Assembly: GCA_937907685.1 (NCBI GenBank)
Contig: CALCXF010000006.1
Span: 1-34,681, forward strand
Direction: 5' to 3'
Source: an uncultured Nostocoides sp.
Lineage (GTDB): Bacteria; Actinomycetota; Actinomycetes; Actinomycetales; Dermatophilaceae
Length of the DNA: 34,681 bases
The notes under the pieces were generated by a model that made no database searches, was not told the origin of the DNA, and saw only the letters and a list, made by a program, of their open reading frames with translations. Positions 17,137 to 23,577 of this stretch are shown piece by piece; within the stretch, counting starts at the first letter, position 1, and the number at the start of each line of letters is the position of its first letter. A program made the translations under genes and the position numbers.

Positions 17137-17837
17137 ACCCCACCACCGTCTCCGAGCTGCTCGCCGGTGCCGCGGCCAGCATGGTGTCCGGGGCGCCGGA
17201 CGTCACCGGCGCCCTGGCGGCCCTGCTCAAGGGTGTCGCCGACGTCGTGCCTGCGGATGCCGCTGCAGTGCTGGTAGAGACCGAGGCGGGGACCCTCGAG
17301 CTCCTGGCCGCGACGAGCCATCGGGTCGCCGACCTCGAGATGTACCAGGTTCAGGCCGACGAGGGCCCGTGCGTCGACAGCATCCGCACCTCCGCCGCCG
17401 TCGCGGAGTCGGGCACCGAGGCGATCCTCGCCCGGTGGCCGGTGACCGGACGGGCCATCGTCGCCTCTGGGTACGCCGCCGTCGTCACGGCTCCCCTGCA
17501 CTGGCACGGCCGCTGCTTCGGCGCGCTCAACCTCTTCCGTGCGGACGCACACATCGACGGGGCGACGACGATGGACTGCCAGCCCTTCGCGGATGCCGCC
17601 ACGATGCTCATCCTCAGCACGCACCTCGCCGAGCAGGACCTCACGGTCAGCCTCCGCGAGGCCCTCGAGGGACGGGCGGTCGTCGAACGCGCGAAGGGCG
17701 CCCTGGCCCAGATGCGGTCCCTGGACATGCCCGAAGCGTTCGACGCGCTCGTTCGCATCGCCGAGCAGGAGCGGCTGTCGCTCGGCGACGCCGCGCATCG
17801 GGTGATGGAGCAGGCGGCGTCCGGCACCCTGCGCTAG
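17133..17837 (+). CDS. GAF and ANTAR domain regulator (second of pair)
   Basis: A 234-residue regulator. The GAF domain spans about residues 25-165 (DVVPADAAAVLVETEAGTLE, DEGPCVDSIRTSAAV and PLHWHGRCFGALNLFRADAH). The ANTAR domain spans about 170-230 (ALEGRAVVERAKGALAQMRS, DALVRIAEQERLSLGDAAHR). The canonical RAVVERAKG helix is better preserved than in its upstream partner. The DEGPCVDSIR motif is typical of mycobacterial/actinobacterial GAF-ANTAR proteins. It is translationally coupled to the preceding gene, suggesting heterodimers or sequential function. The stop lies in a 14-bp palindrome shared with the convergent SDR gene. Confidence 0.92.
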   Translation: MNPTTVSELLAGAAASMVSGAPDVTGALAALLKGVADVVPADAAAVLVETEAGTLELLAATSHRVADLEMYQVQADEGPCVDSIRTSAAVAESGTEAILARWPVTGRAIVASGYAAVVTAPLHWHGRCFGALNLFRADAHIDGATTMDCQPFADAATMLILSTHLAEQDLTVSLREALEGRAVVERAKGALAQMRSLDMPEAFDALVRIAEQERLSLGDAAHRVMEQAASGTLR

Positions 17838-17844
17838 CTAGCGC
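17831..17844. repeat. 14-bp perfect palindrome holding both stop codons of a convergent gene pair
   Basis: GCGCTAGCTAGCGC. The plus-strand TAG (17835-17837) ends the second GAF-ANTAR gene and the minus-strand TAG (17840-17838) ends the SDR gene, so the two genes abut with no spacer. It has no loop of its own for an efficient RNA hairpin, so a terminator role is doubtful. Confidence 0.6.
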
Positions 17845-18839
17845 TGGACCTGCGGGACCTCGTTGTTCCGCCGCGCGGCCCGGTCCCCGAGGGTGGTGAG
17901 CAGGTCGACGACCCGGGAGGACAGCCGTTCCTTCGCCGCCTGCCCCTCGACCGCCGGAGCAGCGGTGGAGAGCGGGTCCGCGGCGCGGGTCCGAGGTCCC
18001 GGGAGCAGCCGGCTCGCGAGGCCGAGACCCCGAACCGTCGTCGCCGGGGCCAACCCGTGGACCCGCCTGGCGAGAATCGTCAGTGGCGTCAGCTCCACCG
18101 TGGGCCGGCCCGCCAGCACCCCTGAGACGATCCTGCGCGCGGCCCGGTCGGCGGAGATGCTCAGGCCGGGCAGGGAGGCGGCAGGCGCGAACCATGCGTA
18201 GTCGGCCTCAGGGGCGTCCACGAAGCGCGCGTGGAGGTGGCTCCCGGTGCGCATCAGCCCGGGTGTCACCGCGGTCACGGTCACGCCCGTGCCGGCGAGC
18301 TCGGCATGGAGGCCTTCGGCGAGGCCCACGGCACCGAACTTGGCGACCGAGTAGGGAACGAGGCGCGGGACCGCGACGAGGCCGCCGATGGAGCTGACGA
18401 CGCCGAGCCGACCGTGGCCGGCATCCCTCATGGAGGGGAGCACGGCGAGCGCGAGGTGCACCGGCCCCCACAACATCGTGTCGACCGCGTCCTCGTAGTG
18501 CCCGAGGGTGAGTGCGTCGGCGTGTCCCACCTGGATCACGCCGGCGACGTGCAGGGCGACGTCGATCCGCCCCTCGTCCGCCAGGACGTCCTCCACCAGG
18601 GCCACCACGGCATCCGGGTCACGCACGTCGCAGACATGGGGGACGAACGTCGATGGCAGGAGGCTGTGAGCGGCCTCCTCGAGCTCTGCGGCGTCTCGGG
18701 CACAGCCGTGGACGACGAACCCACGATCCACGAGGTCCCGCGCCACGAGGAGCCCCAGGCCGCGAGAGGCACCGAGGACGAGCGCGACGCCGGCCCGGGG
18801 CGTCTCCACCCCGGGCGCGGCGTCGGCGGAGGAGGTCAC
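17838..18839 (-). CDS. SDR family NAD(P)-dependent oxidoreductase
   Basis: A 333-residue short-chain dehydrogenase. The cofactor motif is LVLGASRGLGLLVARDLVDR (GASRGLG), followed by CDVRDPDAVV, HVAGVIQVG (the usual NNAG is altered), the catalytic Ser in VVSSIGGLVAVP, and Tyr-Lys in PYSVAKFGAVGLAEGL. The tail of about 90 residues beyond the core (from SADRAARRIVSGVLAGRPTV) is longer than in minimal SDRs. The substrate is unknown; TPGLMRTGSHLHARF after the active site is seen in lipid-type SDRs but is not decisive. The GTG at 18839 overlaps the stop of the DUF4383 gene (GTGA), so the two are co-translated from the stress-type promoter upstream. Confidence 0.88.
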   Translation of the reverse strand: MTSSADAAPGVETPRAGVALVLGASRGLGLLVARDLVDRGFVVHGCARDAAELEEAAHSLLPSTFVPHVCDVRDPDAVVALVEDVLADEGRIDVALHVAGVIQVGHADALTLGHYEDAVDTMLWGPVHLALAVLPSMRDAGHGRLGVVSSIGGLVAVPRLVPYSVAKFGAVGLAEGLHAELAGTGVTVTAVTPGLMRTGSHLHARFVDAPEADYAWFAPAASLPGLSISADRAARRIVSGVLAGRPTVELTPLTILARRVHGLAPATTVRGLGLASRLLPGPRTRAADPLSTAAPAVEGQAAKERLSSRVVDLLTTLGDRAARRNNEVPQVQR

Positions 18840-19312
18840 CGACGGTCGGCGACCCGGTCGGTGACGGCCGTACGGCGGGTGGTGAGGAAGCCGAGGGCGA
18901 TCATGCCCACACCCAGCACGAAGTGCAGCCAGTCGTCGGCGCTGTTGACGGGGACGAAGTTGGCGTCGGACGTCTTGTCGATGAGCAGGCCGTAGAGCCA
19001 GAGCACGAGGTAGATCGCGCCACCGACGAGCAGGTACGTCCGGGCCGAGTCGACGCGCCGCGCCATCGCGATGCCGGCGGCGCCGAAGAGGAGGTGGACG
19101 AGGTTGTGCAGGATGGAGACCTGGAAGACTCCGAGCAGCTTGGCCTCCGACTCGTGACCGGCCAGGCTGAGGTCGCCGTAGTCCGTGGTGATCCCCGGCA
19201 CGAAGCCGAGGATGCCGATGACGAGGAACACGACACCGACGGCGAGAGCTGCCTTCTGCACCGCCGTCCTGGCAGTACGTGCCGTCGTGTTGGCAGTGGA
19301 ATGGCTGGACAT
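18836..19312 (-). CDS. DUF4383 domain membrane protein
   Basis: A 158-residue small membrane protein with four hydrophobic segments: AALAVGVVFLVIGILGFVPG, ILHNLVHLLFGAAGIAMA, YLLVGGAIYLVLWLYGLLI and DDWLHFVLGVGMIALGFLTT. The NLVHLLFG and ADDWLHFVLG motifs are characteristic of DUF4383, a family without assigned function that is common in Actinobacteria. ATG at 19312 is fixed by a strong AGGAGG about six bases upstream. It is the first gene of a two-gene transcript with the SDR. Confidence 0.93.
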   Translation of the reverse strand: MSSHSTANTTARTARTAVQKAALAVGVVFLVIGILGFVPGITTDYGDLSLAGHESEAKLLGVFQVSILHNLVHLLFGAAGIAMARRVDSARTYLLVGGAIYLVLWLYGLLIDKTSDANFVPVNSADDWLHFVLGVGMIALGFLTTRRTAVTDRVADRR

Positions 19313-19350
19313 GGATCCTCCTGTGCGATGAACGGATGGTCGTGGATGCG

Positions 19351-19376
19351 GTACCCACCGGTTCCCCACTCCACAC
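19351..19376 (-). promoter_or_regulatory. Predicted SigB/SigF-like promoter of DUF4383-SDR
   Basis: Read on the minus strand: GTGT (19376-19373), 16-base spacer, GGGTAC (19356-19351), fitting GNNT-N14-16-GGGTA(C/T). It lies 38 bases upstream of the ATG. It is back-to-back with a similar motif for the divergent decarboxylase gene. Confidence 0.5.
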
Positions 19377-19391
19377 CTGCACCGATGCGAC

Positions 19392-19416
19392 GGTTCTGCC
19401 ACCACTTCGCGGGTAT
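19392..19416 (+). promoter_or_regulatory. Predicted SigB/SigF-like promoter of the UDP-glucuronate decarboxylase gene
   Basis: GGTT (19392-19395), 15-base spacer, GGGTAT (19411-19416). It lies 51 bases ahead of the ATG at 19468, leaving room for a short leader with the AGGAGGA ribosome binding site at 19454-19460. Confidence 0.5.
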
Positions 19417-19467
19417 CAAGGAGGCGTACCGGAGCGTCACCGCAGATGTCGCCAGGAGGAGCACCGC

Positions 19468-20517
19468 ATGGCCCGCGCCCACGCACGGCACCGGAAGAGC
19501 CGGCCTCCCGGCGCCACGCGCGAGGGCGGTGTCCCACGCCGGGTCGTCGTCACCGGGGGGGCCGGTTTCCTCGGCAGCCACCTGTGCACGGCCCTGGTCG
19601 ACCAGGGTGCCGAGGTCGTGGCCCTCGACAACTTCGTCACCGGGTCACCGGCCAACGTGGCCCACCTGCTCCACGACCCTGGTTTCCGGCTCCTGCGCTG
19701 TGACGTCACCGACTTCGTCCACGTCCCCGGGCCGGTGGACCTCGTGCTCCACTTCGCCTCACCGGCCTCGCCCGTGGACTATCTGCGGATGCCGGTCGAG
19801 ACCCTCAAGGTCGGCTCGCTCGGCACCTGGCACGCCCTCGGCCTCGCGAAGGACAAGGGTGCCCGCTTCGTGCTGGCGTCGACCTCGGAGGTCTACGGCG
19901 ACCCGCAGTGCCACCCGCAGCCCGAGAGCTACTGGGGGCACGTCAACCCCATCGGCCCGCGAGGCGTCTACGACGAGGGGAAGCGCTTCGGGGAGGCCCT
20001 GACGACGGCGTACCGGGACCACGAGGGCGTCGACACGGGCATCGTCCGGATCTTCAACACGTACGGCCCGCGGATGCGACCGCACGACGGACGCGCGATC
20101 CCGACCTTCATCCGGCAGGCACTGCTCGGGGAGCCGCTCACCGTGGCGGGCGACGGTGCCCAGACGCGGTCGGTCTGCTTCGTCGACGACCTCGTGCGCG
20201 GTGTCCTGGCCTTCGCTGCGAGCGGTCACCCCGGGCCGGTGAACCTCGGGAACCCCGAGGAGCTCACGGTGCTCCGCATCGCGCAGGACGTCCTGGCCGC
20301 CGTCGGGTCCGCCTCGGCGATCGAGCACATCGCCCTCCCGGTCGACGACCCGAAGGTCCGCCGACCCGACACGACACTGGCCGAGGAGCTGCTCGGCTGG
20401 CGACCTCGCGTCCCGTGGACCGACGGCCTCGCCCGGACGGTGGAGTGGTTCGGTCAGGCGTCCCTGGAGGACGAGTCGGCCGCCGCCGTCGTGGGCGGAG
20501 CCCCACGGACGGCCTGA
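19468..20517 (+). CDS. UDP-glucuronate decarboxylase-like NAD-dependent epimerase/dehydratase
   Basis: A 349-residue extended SDR. The NAD motif is VVVTGGAGFLGSHLCTALVD, followed by the UXS-type HFASPASPVDYLRMPVETLK, the Ser region ASTSEVYGDP, and a catalytic Tyr168-x3-Lys172 inside GVYDEGKRFGEAL. These ASPASP and YDEGKR signatures are typical of UDP-glucuronic acid decarboxylases, which make UDP-xylose. Related dehydratases share parts of the fold, so the exact product is inferred. ATG at 19468 has AGGAGGA seven bases upstream. It runs toward, and overlaps by 64 bases, the last gene of the heptose operon, and probably supplies a sugar nucleotide to the same glycan. It starts behind a stress-type promoter motif. 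Confidence 0.88.
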   Translation: MARAHARHRKSRPPGATREGGVPRRVVVTGGAGFLGSHLCTALVDQGAEVVALDNFVTGSPANVAHLLHDPGFRLLRCDVTDFVHVPGPVDLVLHFASPASPVDYLRMPVETLKVGSLGTWHALGLAKDKGARFVLASTSEVYGDPQCHPQPESYWGHVNPIGPRGVYDEGKRFGEALTTAYRDHEGVDTGIVRIFNTYGPRMRPHDGRAIPTFIRQALLGEPLTVAGDGAQTRSVCFVDDLVRGVLAFAASGHPGPVNLGNPEELTVLRIAQDVLAAVGSASAIEHIALPVDDPKVRRPDTTLAEELLGWRPRVPWTDGLARTVEWFGQASLEDESAAAVVGGAPRTA

Positions 20518-21446
20518 GCGTCCCACAGGAGGCGTTCGGCCTCCTCGATGACCTCCGCGACGCCGATCGCCGAGAGGCGCTCGTCGACCTCGTTCCCGTG
20601 CGGGTCACCCGGGCGGAGGTCCTCGGGGCCACCTCGCCACAGGACGCGGTGGAGGTGGCCGTCCACGCGGGGTCCCCACAACGCCGGTGAGACCGGGCCG
20701 AACAGCGTCACCGAGGGCGTCCCGAACGCCGTGGCCAGGTGGGCCACCCCGGTGTCGCCGCTGAGCAGGAGGCGCGCCGTTCCCACGGTCCGCGCCAGCG
20801 CCGCGAACGTCTCCCGGCCGCAGCGGTCCTCGACCCCGGCGGCTCCCGCCACCACGGCGCACCGGCCGGCCTCGGCGCGGGTGCCGGTCACGACGACCCG
20901 GCAGCCTCGGGCGGCGAGGGCCGCGGCCACCGCGGCCCAGCGGTCCACCGGCCAGCACCGGGACGCCGATGCGGCGCCCGGGTGCACGACCACGTGGCCG
21001 GCTCGCGATCCCGGCTCCGGGAGGCGCAGGTCATCGGCTGTCGCCCGGCCGCCCGCCGACGTACTCAACCTGATCCACCGGTCGACCTCGTGCTCGTCGG
21101 TGTGCCACGGGGGCCCGTCGTGGCTGGCCTCCTCGTTGGCGAACGCCACGAGGCGTCCGGCGCCGAGCCGGGCGAGCAGGCGGTGGCTCTGCGGACCTCG
21201 GCCGTGCAGGTTGACGGCCACGGCCGGCCGCCCCACCGCAGTGTGCAGCCTCGGGTGCTCCCCGAGGCCGTCGACCTCGACGGTGTCGTCGACGACGCCC
21301 ATGGAGGCCAGCCAGTGGCCAAGGGCCGCGGGAGCGGCGAGGGTGACGCGCGACCCCGGCCACGCTTGGCGCAGGCCCCGCAGGGCCGGAACCGCGGTGA
21401 GCAGGTCACCGAGCCCGAGGGCGCGCAGGACGAGGACGTGGGTCAC
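20454..21446 (-). CDS. Glycosyltransferase family 9 (heptosyltransferase-like)
   Basis: A 330-residue GT9/GT-B protein. The N-terminus VLVLRALGLGDLLTAVPALR is the family hallmark. VVVHPGAASASRCWPVDRWA in the middle and LLLSGDTGVAHLATAFGTPS, followed by VTLFGPVSPALWGP, match the donor-binding half of heptosyltransferases. In Gram-negatives GT9 enzymes transfer L-glycero-D-manno-heptose from ADP-heptose. The co-encoded HldE-, GmhA- and GmhB-like enzymes make the same donor class likely here. The GTG at 21446 overlaps the preceding stop (GTGA). It is the last gene of the operon. Its 3' end is antisense to the last 64 bases of the decarboxylase gene, giving a low-complexity Ala/Ser/Thr tail. Confidence 0.9.
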   Translation of the reverse strand: MTHVLVLRALGLGDLLTAVPALRGLRQAWPGSRVTLAAPAALGHWLASMGVVDDTVEVDGLGEHPRLHTAVGRPAVAVNLHGRGPQSHRLLARLGAGRLVAFANEEASHDGPPWHTDEHEVDRWIRLSTSAGGRATADDLRLPEPGSRAGHVVVHPGAASASRCWPVDRWAAVAAALAARGCRVVVTGTRAEAGRCAVVAGAAGVEDRCGRETFAALARTVGTARLLLSGDTGVAHLATAFGTPSVTLFGPVSPALWGPRVDGHLHRVLWRGGPEDLRPGDPHGNEVDERLSAIGVAEVIEEAERLLWDAQAVRGAPPTTAAADSSSRDA

Positions 21447-22159
21447 GGCCAGGAGGGCTCCGTCGAGGTGGCGACGACGAGCTCACGCACCTCGCACCCG
21501 GGCGGCTGCTGCAAGGCGACCAGCACCGCCGCGGCGACGTCATCGGGATCGTTGAGGACGGCATCCGGCCCCGGACGGTACTGCTCGGTGCGCCCGTCGA
21601 AGAACCGGGTCCGCATCCCTCCGGGCACGAGCAGGGTGACGCCGACCCGGCCGGCGAGCTCCGCGGCGAGGGCCCGGGTGAACCCCACGACGCCGAACTT
21701 GCTGGCGCAGTATGCCGTGGCGTCACCCACCGCTCGCAGGCCGAGCGTCGAGGCGACGGTGACGACCCTGCCTCCGCGTTCCTCGAGGTGGGGCAGGGCC
21801 GCCCGGACGACGGCCGCCGTGCCGAAGAGGTTGACCCGGACCACCCGCTCCCAGTCCTCCGTGCTGACAGCGGACAGGGGGCCGCACGCGTCCGTGCCGG
21901 CGGCGGTGACGACGGCGTCGGGCGGCCCGACCATCGCCACGAGGTCGTCCACGGCGACGGCCGCCGCTGCCGAGTCGGAGAGGTCCGCGACCGCGTGCGC
22001 CAGGCCGGCATCCTCCGGCGGGACGAGGTCGATCACCGCCGCGGTCCCACCCGCCTTGGTGACGGCGGCGACGACGGCGGCGCCGAGGCCGCTCGACCCG
22101 CCGGTCACGAACACCGTGCCCAGCGAGGGCGAGATCGGGGTTGGGGAGGTGGCGCTCAC
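21443..22159 (-). CDS. Classical SDR oxidoreductase within the heptose operon
   Basis: A 238-residue classical short-chain dehydrogenase with VFVTGGSSGLGAAVVAAVTK, DLSD, VTAAGTDACGPLS, NLFGTAAVVRAALP, catalytic Ser in VTVASTLGLRAVG and YCASKFGVVGFTRALAAELA. It is not an HldD-type epimerase: those are extended SDRs of about 310 residues with a different substrate domain. Its position directly after the HldE-like gene (GTG at 22159, GTGA overlap) suggests it oxidises or reduces a heptose or another sugar of the glycan, but the reaction is unknown. The C-terminal segment PGGMRTRFFDGRTEQYRPGP may define substrate. Confidence 0.88.
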   Translation of the reverse strand: MSATSPTPISPSLGTVFVTGGSSGLGAAVVAAVTKAGGTAAVIDLVPPEDAGLAHAVADLSDSAAAAVAVDDLVAMVGPPDAVVTAAGTDACGPLSAVSTEDWERVVRVNLFGTAAVVRAALPHLEERGGRVVTVASTLGLRAVGDATAYCASKFGVVGFTRALAAELAGRVGVTLLVPGGMRTRFFDGRTEQYRPGPDAVLNDPDDVAAAVLVALQQPPGCEVRELVVATSTEPSWP

Positions 22160-23577
22160 AGGGGGTCTCCTGACTCGATGGACTGCAGGACGGCGGTCGT
22201 GGACCGACCGGAGAGGTAGGGGAGGAGGACGACACGGCCGCCCCAGGAGCGGACGACCGCAGCCTCGGGCAGGTCGGCGTCCTCGTAGTCGCCGCCCTTG
22301 GCCCAGACGTCCGGCCGGATCCGCCGCAGCGCCCGGCTCGGGTCGTCCTCGTCGAAGACCACCACGGCGTCGACGCACGAGAGGCCGAGCAGGACCGCGG
22401 CCCGGTCGTCGTGGGAGTGCACGGGCCGCGCCGGCCCCTTGAGGCGGCGGACGGAGGCGTCCGAGTTCAGCAGGACGACGAGCCCGTCGCCGAGGGCACG
22501 GGCGGCCTGGAGGGTGGCGACGTGACCGGCGTGGAGGACGTCGAAGCACCCGCCGGTGGCCACGAGCACCCCGCCTCGTCGGCGGAGGTCGCGCAGGAAC
22601 GACTCCGCCGCCTCGGGCGTGACCCGCACGTCGTGCCGGAGGGGAGGAGCGGCGGCCGCAGCCGTCCCGTCGGCCGAACCTGGCCCGGTGCGCACGACCG
22701 GGCGGATCGCGGACGCGCCGCCGGCTGCGACGAAGTCACCGGCCCGGGCAACCGCGTCGACGACGGCCTCGCTCGTCGTGCGGCCGTGGGCGAGGGCGGC
22801 CGCTGCCGCGGCGGCGAAGCGGTCACCGGCACCGCAGGTGTCACCGGATGCCGGGACGGCCGGTGCGAAGAGCGGTTCGCTCGCCGTCGTGGCGACCCAG
22901 GCCCCGCGGTGCCCACCGGTCACCGCGACAGCGGCGGCGGACCACCTCTCGACGAGCCCTCGGGCGACCACGTCCCCGGGCGCGTCCGGCATCCGGGCCC
23001 ATGTCCTGGCCTCGGTGAGGTTGGGTGTGACGAGGGCGCACCCCTCGACGGGGTCCGCGCCCCGCGGATGGGGGTCCCACACCACCGGGCGCCTCCGGGC
23101 CCGCCGCGTGAGGGCGTCCCGGACCGTCGGGTCCGCCGTCACTCCGCCGCCGTAGCAGGACACGAGCACGACGTCCGCCTCGGCCACCGCAGCGGTCCCG
23201 TCCGGCGTCAGGCCGCCCATCGGACGGCCCGGCCCTCCGGTGTCGATCCGGGCGATCGACTGGCCGCCGGCCCGCACCCGCGTCTTGACCCTCGTCGGGC
23301 CTTCGTGCCCGAGAGCGATGACGCGAACCCCGGCTCCGCGGAGCAGCTCGGACAGCTCCCGTCCTTCCGCGTCGTGGGCCAGCGGCGCGACGAGGGTCAC
23401 GTCGACGCCGTCCCCCCTCGCCAGCAGGGCGGTGAGGCCCGCACCGCCCGGCCGGGGGCACACCGTGTCGACGTCGACGACGGGCGCCGGGGCGTCCGGG
23501 CAGACCCGGTCGACGTGTCCGTGGACGTCGCGGTCGAGGAGGCAGTCGCCGACGACGACGACGTGGCGGCGGTTCAC
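22156..23577 (-). CDS. hldE: HldE-like bifunctional heptose-7-phosphate kinase / heptose-1-phosphate adenylyltransferase
   Basis: A 473-residue two-domain enzyme, the same length class as E. coli HldE. The N-terminal PfkB-type kinase (about 1-310) starts VVVVGDCLLDRDVHGHVDRV, has the RPGGAG substrate loop and the catalytic GAGD motif ending at Asp252 (SGDTCGAGDRFAAA). The C-terminal nucleotidyltransferase (about 335-473) has GCFDVLHAGH (Cys344-His352, the HxGH nucleotide motif) and WAKGGDYEDADLPEA, the KGGDY motif of heptose adenylyltransferases. In LPS-bearing bacteria the two halves phosphorylate heptose 7-phosphate at C1 and adenylylate heptose 1-phosphate. Both halves look intact. The GTG at 23577 overlaps the stop of the GT4-GmhA gene (GTGA). 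The linker is low-complexity (Ala/Pro-rich). Confidence 0.9.
   Translation of the reverse strand: MNRRHVVVVGDCLLDRDVHGHVDRVCPDAPAPVVDVDTVCPRPGGAGLTALLARGDGVDVTLVAPLAHDAEGRELSELLRGAGVRVIALGHEGPTRVKTRVRAGGQSIARIDTGGPGRPMGGLTPDGTAAVAEADVVLVSCYGGGVTADPTVRDALTRRARRRPVVWDPHPRGADPVEGCALVTPNLTEARTWARMPDAPGDVVARGLVERWSAAAVAVTGGHRGAWVATTASEPLFAPAVPASGDTCGAGDRFAAAAAAALAHGRTTSEAVVDAVARAGDFVAAGGASAIRPVVRTGPGSADGTAAAAAPPLRHDVRVTPEAAESFLRDLRRRGGVLVATGGCFDVLHAGHVATLQAARALGDGLVVLLNSDASVRRLKGPARPVHSHDDRAAVLLGLSCVDAVVVFDEDDPSRALRRIRPDVWAKGGDYEDADLPEAAVVRSWGGRVVLLPYLSGRSTTAVLQSIESGDPL

Noticed and set aside
21443-22159. SDR after hldE as an HldD epimerase
   Set aside because: Too short (238 residues) and classical rather than extended SDR; the HldD substrate domain is absent.
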